Source: Pseudothauera nasutitermitis (GTDB lineage Bacteria > Pseudomonadota > Gammaproteobacteria > Burkholderiales > Rhodocyclaceae). Taken from it: a DNA stretch of 64,000 nucleotides. Location: NCBI RefSeq assembly GCF_004801295.1, contig NZ_SSOC01000001.1, positions 791,589-855,588 on the forward strand, read 5' to 3'. Under the pieces are notes generated by a model. It was not told the DNA's origin and did not search any database. It was given only the letters and a program-made list of their open reading frames with translations. The position numbers and the translations under genes are program-made. Positions 21,452-29,914 of the stretch are shown one piece after another (the first letter of the stretch is position 1; each line of letters opens with the position of its first letter).

Positions 21452-22051
21452 ATGCAGATATTCGGTCGTCTCACCGTTGATTCCATCGAGGGCAGTAAGG
21501 CGCATTGCACCTGCGCCTGCGGCACCAAGCGCATCGTCTCGATCTACTCCCTGCGAAGCGGCAACACCCGCAGTTGCGGCTGCCTCGCGCGGGAGCGCAC
21601 GGCGAGCATGGGCCGGGGCAACAAGACCCACGGCATGAAGAAGACCCGCACCTACAAGGCGTGGGAGTCGATGCGTCGGCGCTGCTTCAACCCGCGCGCC
21701 GTCAATTTCGAGAACTACGGCGGGCGCGGCATCACGGTTTGCGCAGCCTGGGCCAGGTTCGAGAACTTCCTGGCCGACATGGGCGAGTGCCCGGATGGCC
21801 TGACGCTGGAGCGCAACGACACGAACGGCAACTACGAACCCAGCAACTGCCGCTGGGCCACGCCAGTCGAGCAGACGCGCAATCGCCGCATCACCGCCAC
21901 CCTCGAAATCGAAGGACGCACGCGCGTTCTCGGCGAGGTGTGCGCGGAGCGCGGCGTCAGCGCCCACCTTGTCCATTGCAGGCTGCGGAGCGGCTGGCCG
22001 GTCAATGACCGCCTGTTCATGCCTTCCCTTCGCGCCGGTCGTGGTGCGTGA
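21452..22051 (+). CDS. HNH-like / AP2-associated endonuclease-type protein
   Basis: 199 residues from ATG 21452; a TTG at 21434 overlapping the preceding stop is an alternative. The N-terminus has a Cys cluster (CTCACGTK, TRSCGCL). The centre, YKAWESMRRRCFNPRAVNFE, NYGGRGITVCAAW, then LTLERNDTNGNYEPSNCRWA and TPVEQTRNRR, is a pattern found in phage proteins related to HNH/His-Me-finger endonucleases and AP2-type homing factors. It may be a mobile homing endonuclease or a DNA-binding relative. Catalytic activity is inferred. Confidence 0.65.
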   Translation: MQIFGRLTVDSIEGSKAHCTCACGTKRIVSIYSLRSGNTRSCGCLARERTASMGRGNKTHGMKKTRTYKAWESMRRRCFNPRAVNFENYGGRGITVCAAWARFENFLADMGECPDGLTLERNDTNGNYEPSNCRWATPVEQTRNRRITATLEIEGRTRVLGEVCAERGVSAHLVHCRLRSGWPVNDRLFMPSLRAGRGA

Positions 22052-22146
22052 AAGGTTGCGCGCTGTGGTTTTCATCAACTTTTCCATGCAGCAAGTCTCC
22101 GCCGCCCGCCGGGCTGGCGGTAGGCGAATCTGAAAGGGCGTTCGTC

Positions 22147-22611
22147 ATGCGTAGGCCGATCAAGCAATCTCACCGCGCGCTGTTCCTGGCGCTTCAGGCG
22201 GATGCCAAGGAATACCCCGGCGGCGTTCGTGCCATCGCGGAAGCGATGGGCATGAACGGGAACACGCTGGCGAACGGCATCAACCCCGACCATGACGCGC
22301 CGCCGCCCAGCTTCGGCGTCATCCTCGAAATCGTCATCGTGGCCCAGGCCCGGCGCACCGTGTTCGCGCTGGCGCACCTCGTCGGCCAGGTGCCGATGGA
22401 CTTCGAGCTGGAGCCGCGCGAGCCGGCCGAGGCTGTGCGCCTGTTCCTGTCGCTGGTGTCGTCGGCGTCGGAGCTGCTGGGCGTGGGTTCCGAGGCCGCC
22501 AAGGATGGCCGTTTCTGCGCGGACGAACGCCGCGCCCTTGAACCGCTGCTGCTGTCGCTGATGAAGGCGACCGGCGAGCTGCTGCAATCCATCCGGGGAG
22601 GTGCCCTGTGA
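22147..22611 (+). CDS. CII-like phage regulatory protein (CP76 family)
   Basis: 154 residues; start MRRPIKQSHRALFLALQADA at 22147 with AAAGGGCG upstream. The core AKEYPGGVRAIAEAMGMNGN, TLANGINPDHDAPPPSFGVI matches the phage regulatory protein CII (CP76, PF06892) family, with a putative HTH in the first 60 residues. Its place downstream of Cro fits a lysis/lysogeny regulator, but which promoter it acts on is not visible. The preceding 95 bases (22052-22146) hold only a weak GC-rich inverted repeat. Confidence 0.8.
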   Translation: MRRPIKQSHRALFLALQADAKEYPGGVRAIAEAMGMNGNTLANGINPDHDAPPPSFGVILEIVIVAQARRTVFALAHLVGQVPMDFELEPREPAEAVRLFLSLVSSASELLGVGSEAAKDGRFCADERRALEPLLLSLMKATGELLQSIRGGAL

Positions 22612-22964
22612 GCGCCGTCATTGCCCCGCCGCACGCGCAGCGCGCCGCGACCGCCCGCCGCCTGGGCGAAGAACAGATGCAGCTTGCCCTGGACGCGGCC
22701 ACCTCGACCGACCCGAGTTTCGGCGCGCGGGCCTATACGTTCATCGTGGCCTACGTGCGCGAGCAGTCCGCTCGGCTGGGCAGCGTGCCCGGCGAGCAGG
22801 TGACGATGGCGGCGCGTGCCGCTGGCATCACCCCGTCCGATGATCGAGCGTTTGGGGCGATCTACGCCAAGGCCATCCGCCAGGGCGACATCCGTGTAGT
22901 GGGCTATTGCGCTCGCGTGCGTGGCCACGGAACCAGTGGAGGGAAGCTCTATGCCGCTGGCTGA
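22608..22964 (+). CDS. Hypothetical phage protein, 118 aa
   Basis: GTG start at 22608 overlaps the preceding stop (GTGA). Helical N-terminal half (LGEEQMQLALDAATSTDPSF, YTFIVAYVREQSARLGSVPG) and a short C-terminal part with RAFGAIYAKAIRQGDIRVVG, resembling a small winged helix. Function unknown; the pattern occurs in phage replication neighbourhoods. Confidence 0.65.
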   Translation: MSAVIAPPHAQRAATARRLGEEQMQLALDAATSTDPSFGARAYTFIVAYVREQSARLGSVPGEQVTMAARAAGITPSDDRAFGAIYAKAIRQGDIRVVGYCARVRGHGTSGGKLYAAG

Positions 22965-23499
22965 TGAGAAATGGCGGCCGGTGGTTGGCTTCGAGGGCAA
23001 ATACGAGGTTTCCGACTGCGGCCGCGTCCGCTCGCCACGCACGGGGAAATTGCTCGCGCAACGGCTCTGGAACAGCGGCTATCCCAGTGTCCAGTTGTGG
23101 GCCGGGAACAAGGCGCATAGCCGGTCTGTGCATCGCCTGATGGCTGCTGCCTTCCTGGGTTTGGCGCCGGGCTTGCAGGTGAACCACATCGACGGGAACA
23201 AGGGGAACAACCGCCTCGACAACCTGGAGGTCGTCACTCCGAGTGAGAACCTGAAGCACGCCGTTCATGAGCTGGGTTTCAAGACGCCGGCGTTGGCCGG
23301 CGCAGAGAACCCGAACGCCCGGCCCGTCGATAGGCTTTCCCTCGATGGAAGGCTGCTGCGGCGCTACCCGTCTCAGTCCGATGCTGTGCGAGAGGGCTTC
23401 CGCGCGTCCTGCATTACCGAGTGCTGCAACGGCACTCAGAAGACGCACAAGGGCTTCCGCTGGCGTCATGCCGTCCATGAGCAGGAGGGCATGGCTTGA
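22951..23499 (+). CDS. NUMOD4-HNH homing endonuclease
   Basis: 182 residues from ATG 22951 (GGAGGGA upstream). Residues 1-40 are a NUMOD4 motif (KWRPVVGFEGKYEVSDCGRV with RSPRTGK). Residues 50-100 are an HNH_3-type nuclease (VHRLMAAAFLGLAPGLQVNH, IDGNKGNNRLDNLEVVTPSE, NLKHAVHELG). The C-terminal third (RPVDRLSLDGRLLRRYPSQS) resembles a NUMOD1-type DNA-binding repeat. It is a free-standing mobile gene. It overlaps both neighbours. Confidence 0.88.
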   Translation: MPLADEKWRPVVGFEGKYEVSDCGRVRSPRTGKLLAQRLWNSGYPSVQLWAGNKAHSRSVHRLMAAAFLGLAPGLQVNHIDGNKGNNRLDNLEVVTPSENLKHAVHELGFKTPALAGAENPNARPVDRLSLDGRLLRRYPSQSDAVREGFRASCITECCNGTQKTHKGFRWRHAVHEQEGMA

Positions 23500-24737
23500 T
23501 GGAAGACCTCAAGAACCTGTCCGCCGAAGCCGTCATGGCGCCGTTCGTTGGCCGCGACACCCTCACGAACCGCGAGCTGTTCCAGCAACTCGCCCTGCAA
23601 CTGGACATCCCCGAGGCGGCGCTGGATGCGCGCGCGCCCGTGGGCAAAGCCGGCAAGGCGTACAACCTGTTCGAGCGCAAGGTGCGGTGGCACCAGCAAA
23701 CGCTGAAGCACCTGGGCGTGCTGGAGCGCGTGGAGCGCGGCACCTGGCGCCTGAGCGGCGACGCCAAGAAGGAGCTGACGCCGGCACCGCGCCGCGCCGT
23801 CCTGCTGGCGTTCTCAACCGACCTGGGCTGCGCGCTGTGGGCGAACGCCGAGGACGTGTTCAGCGGCTTGGGCGAACAGATCACCCTGGCCTTCACCTCG
23901 CCGCCGTACCCGCTGGCGAAGCAGCGCGCCTACGGCAACACCGACCAGGCCAGCTACATCGACTGGCTGCTGCCCATCCTCGAACCCATCGTGGCGCACC
24001 TGCGGCCCGGCGGCAGCGTGGTGCTGAACCTGGGCAATGACATTTTCGAGCCTGGCTCGCCGGCGCGCTCCCTGTACCTGGAGCGCCTGACCCTGGCGCT
24101 GCACGACCGGCTGGGCCTGCACCTGATGGAGCGGTTCGTCTGGCACAACCCGACGAAGCCACCCGGCCCGGTGCAGTGGGCTTCCATCCGCCGGGTGCAT
24201 CACAACACCGCCTACGAGCATGTGCTGTGGTTCACCAACGACCCGGCCCTGGTGGTGGCGGACAACCGCCGCTGCCTGCGCGAGCACACCGACAAGCACC
24301 GGCGGTTCATGGAGGCCGGCGGCGTGCAGCAGTACGCCCGCTACGCCGGCGGCGCCTACACCGTGCGCGAGGGCAGCTTCAGCGCGCCCACCGAAGGCGC
24401 CATTGCCCGCAACGTGCTGTCCATCCCGCACCGCGACCCCGACCAGCAGCCCGCGCGCGACTACGCGGCCGCGCACGGCCTGCCGGCCCACCCGGCGCTG
24501 ATGCCGTCGCGACTGGCCGAGCACTTCGTCCGGTTCCTGTCGGACATGGGCGACCTGATCGTCGATCCGTTCGGCGGCTGGGCCACCACGGGGCGCGGCG
24601 CCGAGCTGCACGGCCGCCGCTGGCTTGTGACCGAGCGGTGCCGGGAATACCTCATGGCAGCCGCGCAACGCTTCCGGGGCGCTCCCGGCTTTCATGCGGC
24701 CTTCGCTGCCAACGGGGGGGCGAATGGCTGCTATTGA
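23499..24737 (+). CDS. DNA methyltransferase (N4-cytosine/N6-adenine, beta-like class) with N-terminal winged helix
   Basis: 412 residues. Residues 1-95 form a Mrr-type winged-helix region (TLTNRELFQQLALQLDIPEA, LKHLGVLERVERGTWRLSG). The catalytic TSPPYPLAKQRAYG motif and the downstream SAM-binding DLIVDPFGGWATTGRGAELH followed by RRWLVTERCREYL place the catalytic motif before the FxGxG motif, as in beta-class enzymes. It probably protects phage DNA from restriction. It is coupled to the HNH gene (ATG shares a base with the stop) and precedes the replication genes. Confidence 0.9.
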   Translation: MEDLKNLSAEAVMAPFVGRDTLTNRELFQQLALQLDIPEAALDARAPVGKAGKAYNLFERKVRWHQQTLKHLGVLERVERGTWRLSGDAKKELTPAPRRAVLLAFSTDLGCALWANAEDVFSGLGEQITLAFTSPPYPLAKQRAYGNTDQASYIDWLLPILEPIVAHLRPGGSVVLNLGNDIFEPGSPARSLYLERLTLALHDRLGLHLMERFVWHNPTKPPGPVQWASIRRVHHNTAYEHVLWFTNDPALVVADNRRCLREHTDKHRRFMEAGGVQQYARYAGGAYTVREGSFSAPTEGAIARNVLSIPHRDPDQQPARDYAAAHGLPAHPALMPSRLAEHFVRFLSDMGDLIVDPFGGWATTGRGAELHGRRWLVTERCREYLMAAAQRFRGAPGFHAAFAANGGANGCY

Positions 24738-25698
24738 ATGGTTCCGCCTGTGGCACGACATGCCCAACGACCCGAAATGGCGCACCGTCGCCAGGGTGTC
24801 GGGCCAGCCTATCACCACCGTCTTGTCCGTGGCGCTGCATCTCATGGTGGATGCGTCACGCAATGTCACGCGCGGTCACGTCAGTGTCACGGCGGAAGAT
24901 GTGGCAAGCGCGCTCGACGTGACAGATGAGGCCGTGGAGGCGATTTTCTCGGCCATGCAGGGTCGCGTGCTCGACGGCGACCGCCTGTCCGGCTGGGAAA
25001 AGCGCCAGCCCAAGCGCGAGGACTCGGGCAGCCCTGAAACCGGCGCGAAGTCCGCCGCAGAGAGGAAACGCGAGCAGCGCGAGCGCGAAAAGCAGGCCCA
25101 GGAGGCCGCCGGGAAGGGTGGGAATAGTGCGCGTCACGCAGCGTCACGCGATGTCACGCTAGATAAAGATACAGATAAAGATAAATCTCTCTCTCCTGAC
25201 GGAGAGAGAGAAGGCGCTTCCGCGCCTGGTCTGTCCGACTCCGGTTTGGCTGGCGCTCCTGCTGCTGCCGAACCCCCGGAAGCTCCGCCTGCCGATGGCC
25301 CCACCCAGCCCGCCGAGGGTGGGCCTGCCGACCAGCCCCCCGGTGATGACCCGCCGCCCCCGCCGCCTGCTGGCGAGAAGCTGCCGCGCGCCCTGGGCGT
25401 CCGTGAGCTGGTGGCCGAGGGCGTCGAGCGCCAGCACGCCGAGGACTGGCTGAAGGCCCGCAAGGCCAAGAAGCTGCCGCTGACCGAATCCGCGCTCGAC
25501 ATCGTGAAGGCCGAGGCCGTGAAGGCGGGCCTGACCCTGCCGCAAGCAATCGCCCGCGCCGCCGGCGAAGGCTGGGCCGGCTTCAAGGCGTCGTGGATGG
25601 CGAGGGACGGCGGCAGCCGAACCAACGGCGCGCCGGCGCCCAGCACCGCCCACGGCGGATTCGATCAACGCGATTACGGAACCGGAGGCCGCCTGTGA
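24724..25698 (+). CDS. Replication initiator, phage O-like, with embedded origin
   Basis: 324 residues from ATG 24724. The N-terminus MAAIEWFRLWHDMPNDPKWR with TVARVSGQPITTVLSVALHL looks like the winged-helix replisome organiser domain of phage O-type proteins. A long low-complexity middle (Pro/Ala/Gly/Asp) and a helical C-terminal domain (LVAEGVERQHAEDWLKARKA) follow. The next gene encodes a DnaC-like loader, the usual partner. The coding sequence carries seven GTCACG repeats, an AT-rich tract and a large hairpin, as in lambda where ori lies in O. It should bind the iterons and recruit the helicase loader. Confidence 0.8.
   Translation: MAAIEWFRLWHDMPNDPKWRTVARVSGQPITTVLSVALHLMVDASRNVTRGHVSVTAEDVASALDVTDEAVEAIFSAMQGRVLDGDRLSGWEKRQPKREDSGSPETGAKSAAERKREQREREKQAQEAAGKGGNSARHAASRDVTLDKDTDKDKSLSPDGEREGASAPGLSDSGLAGAPAAAEPPEAPPADGPTQPAEGGPADQPPGDDPPPPPPAGEKLPRALGVRELVAEGVERQHAEDWLKARKAKKLPLTESALDIVKAEAVKAGLTLPQAIARAAGEGWAGFKASWMARDGGSRTNGAPAPSTAHGGFDQRDYGTGGRL
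24855..24891. repeat. Iteron cluster 1: GTCACG x4
   Basis: GTCACG at 24855, 24865, 24875 and 24886; spacings 10, 10 and 11 bp keep all copies on one DNA face. Located in the initiator gene. Confidence 0.75.
25133..25211. other. Probable replication origin: iteron cluster 2, AT-rich tract, hairpin
   Basis: GTCACG at 25133, 25143 and 25153 (10-bp phasing) is followed at once by an AT-rich, A/T-run tract (25160-25186, GATAAAGATA repeats) unlike the GC-rich surroundings, a likely unwinding element. Next is an 11-bp perfect inverted repeat (TCTCTCTCTCC, 25186-25196; loop TGAC; GGAGAGAGAGA, 25201-25211). Together with cluster 1 this is a textbook iteron origin arrangement within an O-like gene. 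Confidence 0.75.
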
Positions 25699-26474
25699 AA
25701 GCCATTGCCGACATGGGGCTGAACACCCCGCCGAAGACCAAGACCGAGCTGTGCGAGACGCACGGCGAGTTCGAGAGCCGCTGCTACCTGGGCAGCGTCT
25801 GGACGAAGTGCCCGGCGTGCAGCGCCGAGGCCGTCGCCAAGGCGCGGGAGGCCGAGGAAGCCAAGGCGCGCGCCGAGCGCGTGGCCGCCTGGCAGCGCAA
25901 GATCGGCGACGCCGGCATCCCCGAGCGGTTCCGCGACCGCCGGCTGGAAACCTACGTGGCCCGCACCGAGGGGCAGCGCCGCGCCCTCGCGTTCGCCCGG
26001 AGCTACGCCGACGGCTTCGATGCTGCCCTGAAGACCGGCCGCTCCGCGCTGTTCATCGGCAAGCCCGGCACGGGCAAGACGCACCTGGCCGTGGGCATCG
26101 GGTTGCAGATCATGGAGCGCGACAGCCGCAGCGCGCTGTTCCTGACCGTCATGCGCGCGGTGCGCCGGGTGAAAGACACCTGGGGGCGCAGCAGCACCCA
26201 GAGCGAGAGCGAGGCCATCGCGTCGCTGGTGTTCCCCGACCTGCTCATCCTCGACGAGGTGGGCGTCCAGTTCGGCAGCGACGCCGAGCGGCTGATTCTG
26301 TTCGACGTGCTCAACGAGCGGTACGAGAAGCGCCGGCCGACGCTGCTGCTGTCGAACTTCACCCGCGACGAGGTGCAGGCGTTCCTGGGCGAGCGCATCT
26401 TCGACCGCCTGCGCGAAGACGGCGGCGAGTTCATCCCGTTCGACTGGGAGAGCCACCGGGGAGGCATGGCGTGA
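25695..26474 (+). CDS. DnaC-like helicase loader ATPase
   Basis: 259 residues from GTG 25695, which overlaps the preceding stop (GTGA); ATG 25713 is an alternative. A zinc-like C-x2-C near the N-terminus (CPAC) precedes the AAA+ domain: Walker A FIGKPGTGKTHLAVGIG, Walker B DLLILDEVG, sensor LLLSNFTRDE and the Arg-finger region RIFDRLREDG. It would load host DnaB helicase at the phage origin with the initiator protein. Confidence 0.92.
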   Translation: MKAIADMGLNTPPKTKTELCETHGEFESRCYLGSVWTKCPACSAEAVAKAREAEEAKARAERVAAWQRKIGDAGIPERFRDRRLETYVARTEGQRRALAFARSYADGFDAALKTGRSALFIGKPGTGKTHLAVGIGLQIMERDSRSALFLTVMRAVRRVKDTWGRSSTQSESEAIASLVFPDLLILDEVGVQFGSDAERLILFDVLNERYEKRRPTLLLSNFTRDEVQAFLGERIFDRLREDGGEFIPFDWESHRGGMA

Positions 26475-26596
26475 TCGAGACGATCTTCCTGGCCGTCGTG
26501 GGCGGCCTGCTGCTGGTGGCGGGCCTGCTGGGCCTCGTCGTGGCGGCCCTGGCCGCAGCGTACCGCCGCGAGCGCGACGAATGGGAGGGCGACTGA
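26471..26596 (+). CDS. Small single-pass membrane protein, 41 aa
   Basis: GTG start overlapping the preceding stop (GTGA). One strongly hydrophobic helix (about 4-30: FLAVVGGLLLVAGLLGLVVA) and a charged tail RRERDEWEGD. The stop overlaps the next ATG (TGATG). Function unknown. Confidence 0.6.
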   Translation: MIETIFLAVVGGLLLVAGLLGLVVAALAAAYRRERDEWEGD

Positions 26597-27069
26597 TGGA
26601 CATGGTGCTGGTCAAGACCCCCAACGGCGCGCTGGCGCCGGCCGACGAGGAAGCCCGCGCGCTGATCGAGAAGCTGAAGGCCGGCCAGGGCGTGCGCGCC
26701 ACCATCCGCCGCGCTCGCAACGTGAAGTTCCACCGCAAGGCGTTCGCCCTGTTCAAGCTGGCGTTCGACGTGTGGGAGCCGGTGACGCCGCTGGAGTACC
26801 AGGGCCTGCCCGTCGCCAAGGACTTCGACCGCTTCCGCAAGGACATGACCATCCTGGCCGGCTTCTACAAGGCCGTCTACAACGCGCGCGGCGAGGTGCG
26901 GCTGGAGGCGGAAAGCCTGTCCTTCGCCGCGATGGACGAGGAACGGTTCGAGACGGTGTTCCGCGCTGTGCTCACGGTCGTCTGGAACCGCGTGCTGAAG
27001 GCTGCCGGATACGCCACCGAGGACGAGGTAGAGCGGGTCATCAACGAGCTGATGAGGTTCGACCAATGA
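26596..27069 (+). CDS. DUF1367 family protein (NinB-region type)
   Basis: 157 residues. The pattern FHRKAFALFKLAFDVWEPVT, KDFDRFRKDMTILAGFYKAV, YNARGEVRLEAESLSFAAMD is typical of DUF1367 proteins of temperate phages, usually found among post-replication nin-type genes. Function unknown. Confidence 0.82.
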   Translation: MDMVLVKTPNGALAPADEEARALIEKLKAGQGVRATIRRARNVKFHRKAFALFKLAFDVWEPVTPLEYQGLPVAKDFDRFRKDMTILAGFYKAVYNARGEVRLEAESLSFAAMDEERFETVFRAVLTVVWNRVLKAAGYATEDEVERVINELMRFDQ

Positions 27070-27368
27070 AGCGCGCCCCGACCGCTGCCGAGAAGCGCCA
27101 CATGGGCCGCGTCGCCGCCCTGGGCTGCATCCTCTGTGACCACCTGGGCCTGGGAGCCACGCCGGCGCAGGTGCATCACGTCCGCGAGGGCCAGGGCATG
27201 AGCCAGCGCGCCAGCAACTTCCTGACCGTGCCGCTGTGCCCCGAGCACCACCAGGGGAACACGGGCCTGCATGGGCTGGGCACCAGCGCCTTCGAGCGCA
27301 CCTACCGGCTGTCCGAGCTGGACTTGCTCGCCATGACCCTCGAACGACTGGAGGCCGGATGCCGGTAG
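27066..27368 (+). CDS. Ref-family (RecA-dependent) HNH nuclease, 100 aa
   Basis: The motif HMGRVAALGCILC, then AQVHHVREGQGMSQRASNFL and TVPLCPEHHQGNTGLHGLG, is the Ref-family signature: Cys/His pairs around an HNH-like core, as in phage P1 Ref, a RecA-dependent nuclease. This copy lacks a long N-terminal extension. Start ATG overlaps the previous stop. It may act in recombination or resolution of replication intermediates. Confidence 0.8.
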   Translation: MKRAPTAAEKRHMGRVAALGCILCDHLGLGATPAQVHHVREGQGMSQRASNFLTVPLCPEHHQGNTGLHGLGTSAFERTYRLSELDLLAMTLERLEAGCR

Positions 27369-27583
27369 CCGAGAAGACCGTCCGCTGCATCGACTGCGCC
27401 CACTACCGGCTCAAGGACGCCGGCGCGATGGGCCGGCTGGGGTTCGGCCTGTGCGCGCTGTCCCCGAGCCGGGCGAGCTACCCGTCTTCCGTCTATCCCC
27501 GCCAGTGCGACAAGTTCAGCGAGGCCGCCGCAGACGTGCGCGCGGCCCGGACTGCCTGGCTCGACAAGCGCGGGGAGGGCTGA
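27359..27583 (+). CDS. Small cysteine-containing phage protein, 74 aa
   Basis: Start MPVAEKTVRCIDCAHYRLKD. C-x2-C plus two later Cys (GLCALSP, RQCDKF) suggest a zinc-stabilised fold; this type is common in nin-like regions. Overlaps the previous gene by 10 nt. Confidence 0.65.
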   Translation: MPVAEKTVRCIDCAHYRLKDAGAMGRLGFGLCALSPSRASYPSSVYPRQCDKFSEAAADVRAARTAWLDKRGEG

Positions 27584-27585
27584 TC

Positions 27586-28032
27586 GTGGCGAACACCCTG
27601 CGCTGGAGCGAGGAACAACTGGCCGCCCACCTGCGGCGCGCGCCCGAGGCGGAGCCGGCCCAGAAGCCCGCCGCCAAGCGGCTGCCGGTGGCCGTGGGCA
27701 CCGTGGCCCCGCCCGAGCTGAACCCGGCCATGAACAAGACCGAGGCCGAGTACGCCGGGATGCTGGAGGAACGCCGCCTGCGCGGCGAAGTGGCCTGGTG
27801 GCGGTACGAGGCCATCACCCTGAAGCTGGCCGACAACACGCGCTACACGCCGGACTTCCTGGTGATGCTGCCGGACGGGGTGCTGGAAATCCACGAAACC
27901 AAGGGCGGTTTCATTCGAGAGGACGGCTGGCTGAAGCTGAAGGTGGCCGCCGCATTGTTCCCGTTCCGGTTCTTCCTGTGCCAGAAGGCATCCAAGAAGG
28001 ACGGTGGCGGCTGGTCGATCAAGGGGGTATAG
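27586..28032 (+). CDS. DUF1064 protein, predicted PD-(D/E)xK endonuclease
   Basis: 148 residues from GTG 27586 (GGGGAGGG upstream). The core NKTEAEYAGMLEERRLRGEV, AWWRYEAITLKLADNTRYTP, DFLVMLPDGVLEIHETKGGF follows DUF1064, with PDF...E-x-K as nuclease residues. DUF1064 proteins are proposed Holliday-junction-resolvase-like enzymes of phages. It belongs to a post-replication gene cluster. Confidence 0.85.
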   Translation: MANTLRWSEEQLAAHLRRAPEAEPAQKPAAKRLPVAVGTVAPPELNPAMNKTEAEYAGMLEERRLRGEVAWWRYEAITLKLADNTRYTPDFLVMLPDGVLEIHETKGGFIREDGWLKLKVAAALFPFRFFLCQKASKKDGGGWSIKGV

Positions 28033-28035
28033 GCG

Positions 28036-28656
28036 ATGGCAGAGAAGAAACCGGCGGCGAACACGCGCATGGAACAGGCGGCGGCGGTCAAGACCATCGG
28101 CGCCCGGATGCGGCAGGCCCGCGAGCTGTGCAACCTGTCCCAGAGCGCGGCGGCGAAGCGCCTGGGCTACTCGAACTCGTCCAAGCTGTCCAAGGTCGAG
28201 GGAGCGACGGACACCAACAGCGTGCCCCTGTGGCTCATCCTGCGCGCGGCCAAGGTGTACGAGGTCAGCATCGACTTCCTGTTCGGCGTCACCGACGACT
28301 GGGAGGTAGGCGTCCGCATGAGCATCGAGCGGGAAACCTCGGCCTGGCTGTTCGACACCTGGGAAAAAGCCCGCCAGCGGGACATGGCGGCTCTGAAAAA
28401 ATTGCATGACAAGGTGGAGGCGATGGGCGAGGCCGTGGCGCAGATGCTCACCACCACCGACGACGCGGGAGCGGCCCTGGCGCGCTTCATCGAGCTGAAC
28501 CCCGACTTCGAGGACATGCCGGGCGGTGCCCGGCTCCTGAGCGCGGTTGGACGCGCCTCTGGTGCTGCCAAGGGCGCCAAGGCCAAGATGGCGCGGTTCC
28601 GCGTGGAGTGCTCCCTGGCTGCTGCCGACACCCATCAACTGAGCCTGGCCCTGTAG
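28036..28656 (+). CDS. XRE-type HTH regulator, 206 aa
   Basis: HTH at about residues 20-85 (GARMRQARELCNLSQSAAAK, RLGYSNSSKLSKVEGATDTN, LRAAKVYEVSIDFLFG). The C-terminal half is helical and specific. Its position, last before the terminase genes, makes it a candidate activator of the late promoters described below; that link is only inferred. Confidence 0.75.
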   Translation: MAEKKPAANTRMEQAAAVKTIGARMRQARELCNLSQSAAAKRLGYSNSSKLSKVEGATDTNSVPLWLILRAAKVYEVSIDFLFGVTDDWEVGVRMSIERETSAWLFDTWEKARQRDMAALKKLHDKVEAMGEAVAQMLTTTDDAGAALARFIELNPDFEDMPGGARLLSAVGRASGAAKGAKAKMARFRVECSLAAADTHQLSLAL

Positions 28657-28675
28657 ATCGGGGAAGACGTGGGAT

Positions 28676-29914
28676 ATGGCGGCAAAACCGAAGCTGACGC
28701 CCGAGCAATGGGCGGATGTCCGAAATCACTGGGAGCGCGACCCGCGCGATGGGTATTCCTGGCTCGTCGATGAGCTGGGCTTGCCCGTGTCCGCGCCGGG
28801 CGTGCGCAAGACCGCGCTGCGCGATGGCTGGGCCAAGGTTTCCGCCCAAGGGGGTGACGCCGCCCCGGCCCCGGCCAAGACCGGCGCCAAGGAGCCGAAG
28901 AAGGCCGCCCGCACAAAGCCAGAGGGCCAGCCACAAGACGGCGCCACGCCGCGCACCAGCAAGGTTTCCAAGGTTTCCGAAAACCATCAGCGAGAAACCA
29001 TCAGCGAAACCATGAGCGCGGGCGAAACCATGCCCCTGACCACGGCCGAGGCCCTGGAGCGCGACCCCGACCAGTTCGGCGTCCTCGCGCAACTGACTGA
29101 TATGCAAGAGGTTTTCGTCCGCGAATACATGGTGGATTGGAACGGGACGCAGGCAGCTATCCGGGCTGGCTACAGCGCCAAGAGCGCGGGGGAAATCGCC
29201 TACCAGCTACTCCAGAAACCTTCGGTGCGGGAGGCGATAGAAACCTTGGCCTCGGCCCGCGCCCGCCGGCTGGGCATCGACGCCGACGAGCTGATGCGGA
29301 TGTGGGCTGCGGTCGTCACCCTGGATGCCAACGAGATTTCCCAGCTTCGCCGGGTGTGCTGCCCGTACTGCTGGGGAGCCGACCACCAGCGGCAATACAC
29401 CCCGTCCAGCCTGGAGGCAGCCCGAACGAAGCATGAGCGGGAGCGCCAACGCCGCCTGAAGGCCGACCAGAACGACGACATCGGGGAGTTCCCTGCCTAT
29501 GCCGACGCCTGGTACGACAAGCGCCGCCCGCCGGCGGAAGACTGCCCGGAATGCCACGGCGAGGGCGTCGTGGAGGTGTTCTTCGCGGACACCCGCAACC
29601 TATCGCCGGCCGCCCGCCTGGTCTATGCCGGCGTGAAGGAAGGCCGGGATGGCATCGAAGTCCTGACCATGAGCAAGGAGAAGGCCGCCGACAACCTGGC
29701 GCGCGCCCTGGGCCTGTTCAAGGAGAAGGAAACCGAGGTGAACATCAACATGGTGTCGGGCGACGAGCTGTTCCGCCTCTACGAGGACAAGATGCAGCAG
29801 GCGCGCGAGCGGCAGGCCCTGGTGCTGTCAGAGCGCGGCATCGTCATTGACGCCGACGAGGACGGGCCGCCAGCGCCTGGCGCGGACGAACCGGAGCCGG
29901 AGGAATCCCCGTGA
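28676..29914 (+). CDS. Terminase small subunit (Terminase_2-like), extended
   Basis: 412 residues. The first about 50 residues look like a phage DNA-binding helix region (LTPEQWADVRNHWERDPRDG). The Terminase_2 core starts near residue 140: LTDMQEVFVREYMVDWNGTQ, AAIRAGYSAKSAGEIAYQLL, QKPSVREAIETLASARARRL. A zinc-ribbon-like pair CCPYCWG...CPECHGEG follows, and the C-terminus is helical and acidic. It selects phage DNA for packaging. The family is usually 150-250 residues, so it has long N- and C-terminal extensions. It sits behind an XRE regulator. Confidence 0.85.
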   Translation: MAAKPKLTPEQWADVRNHWERDPRDGYSWLVDELGLPVSAPGVRKTALRDGWAKVSAQGGDAAPAPAKTGAKEPKKAARTKPEGQPQDGATPRTSKVSKVSENHQRETISETMSAGETMPLTTAEALERDPDQFGVLAQLTDMQEVFVREYMVDWNGTQAAIRAGYSAKSAGEIAYQLLQKPSVREAIETLASARARRLGIDADELMRMWAAVVTLDANEISQLRRVCCPYCWGADHQRQYTPSSLEAARTKHERERQRRLKADQNDDIGEFPAYADAWYDKRRPPAEDCPECHGEGVVEVFFADTRNLSPAARLVYAGVKEGRDGIEVLTMSKEKAADNLARALGLFKEKETEVNINMVSGDELFRLYEDKMQQARERQALVLSERGIVIDADEDGPPAPGADEPEPEESP

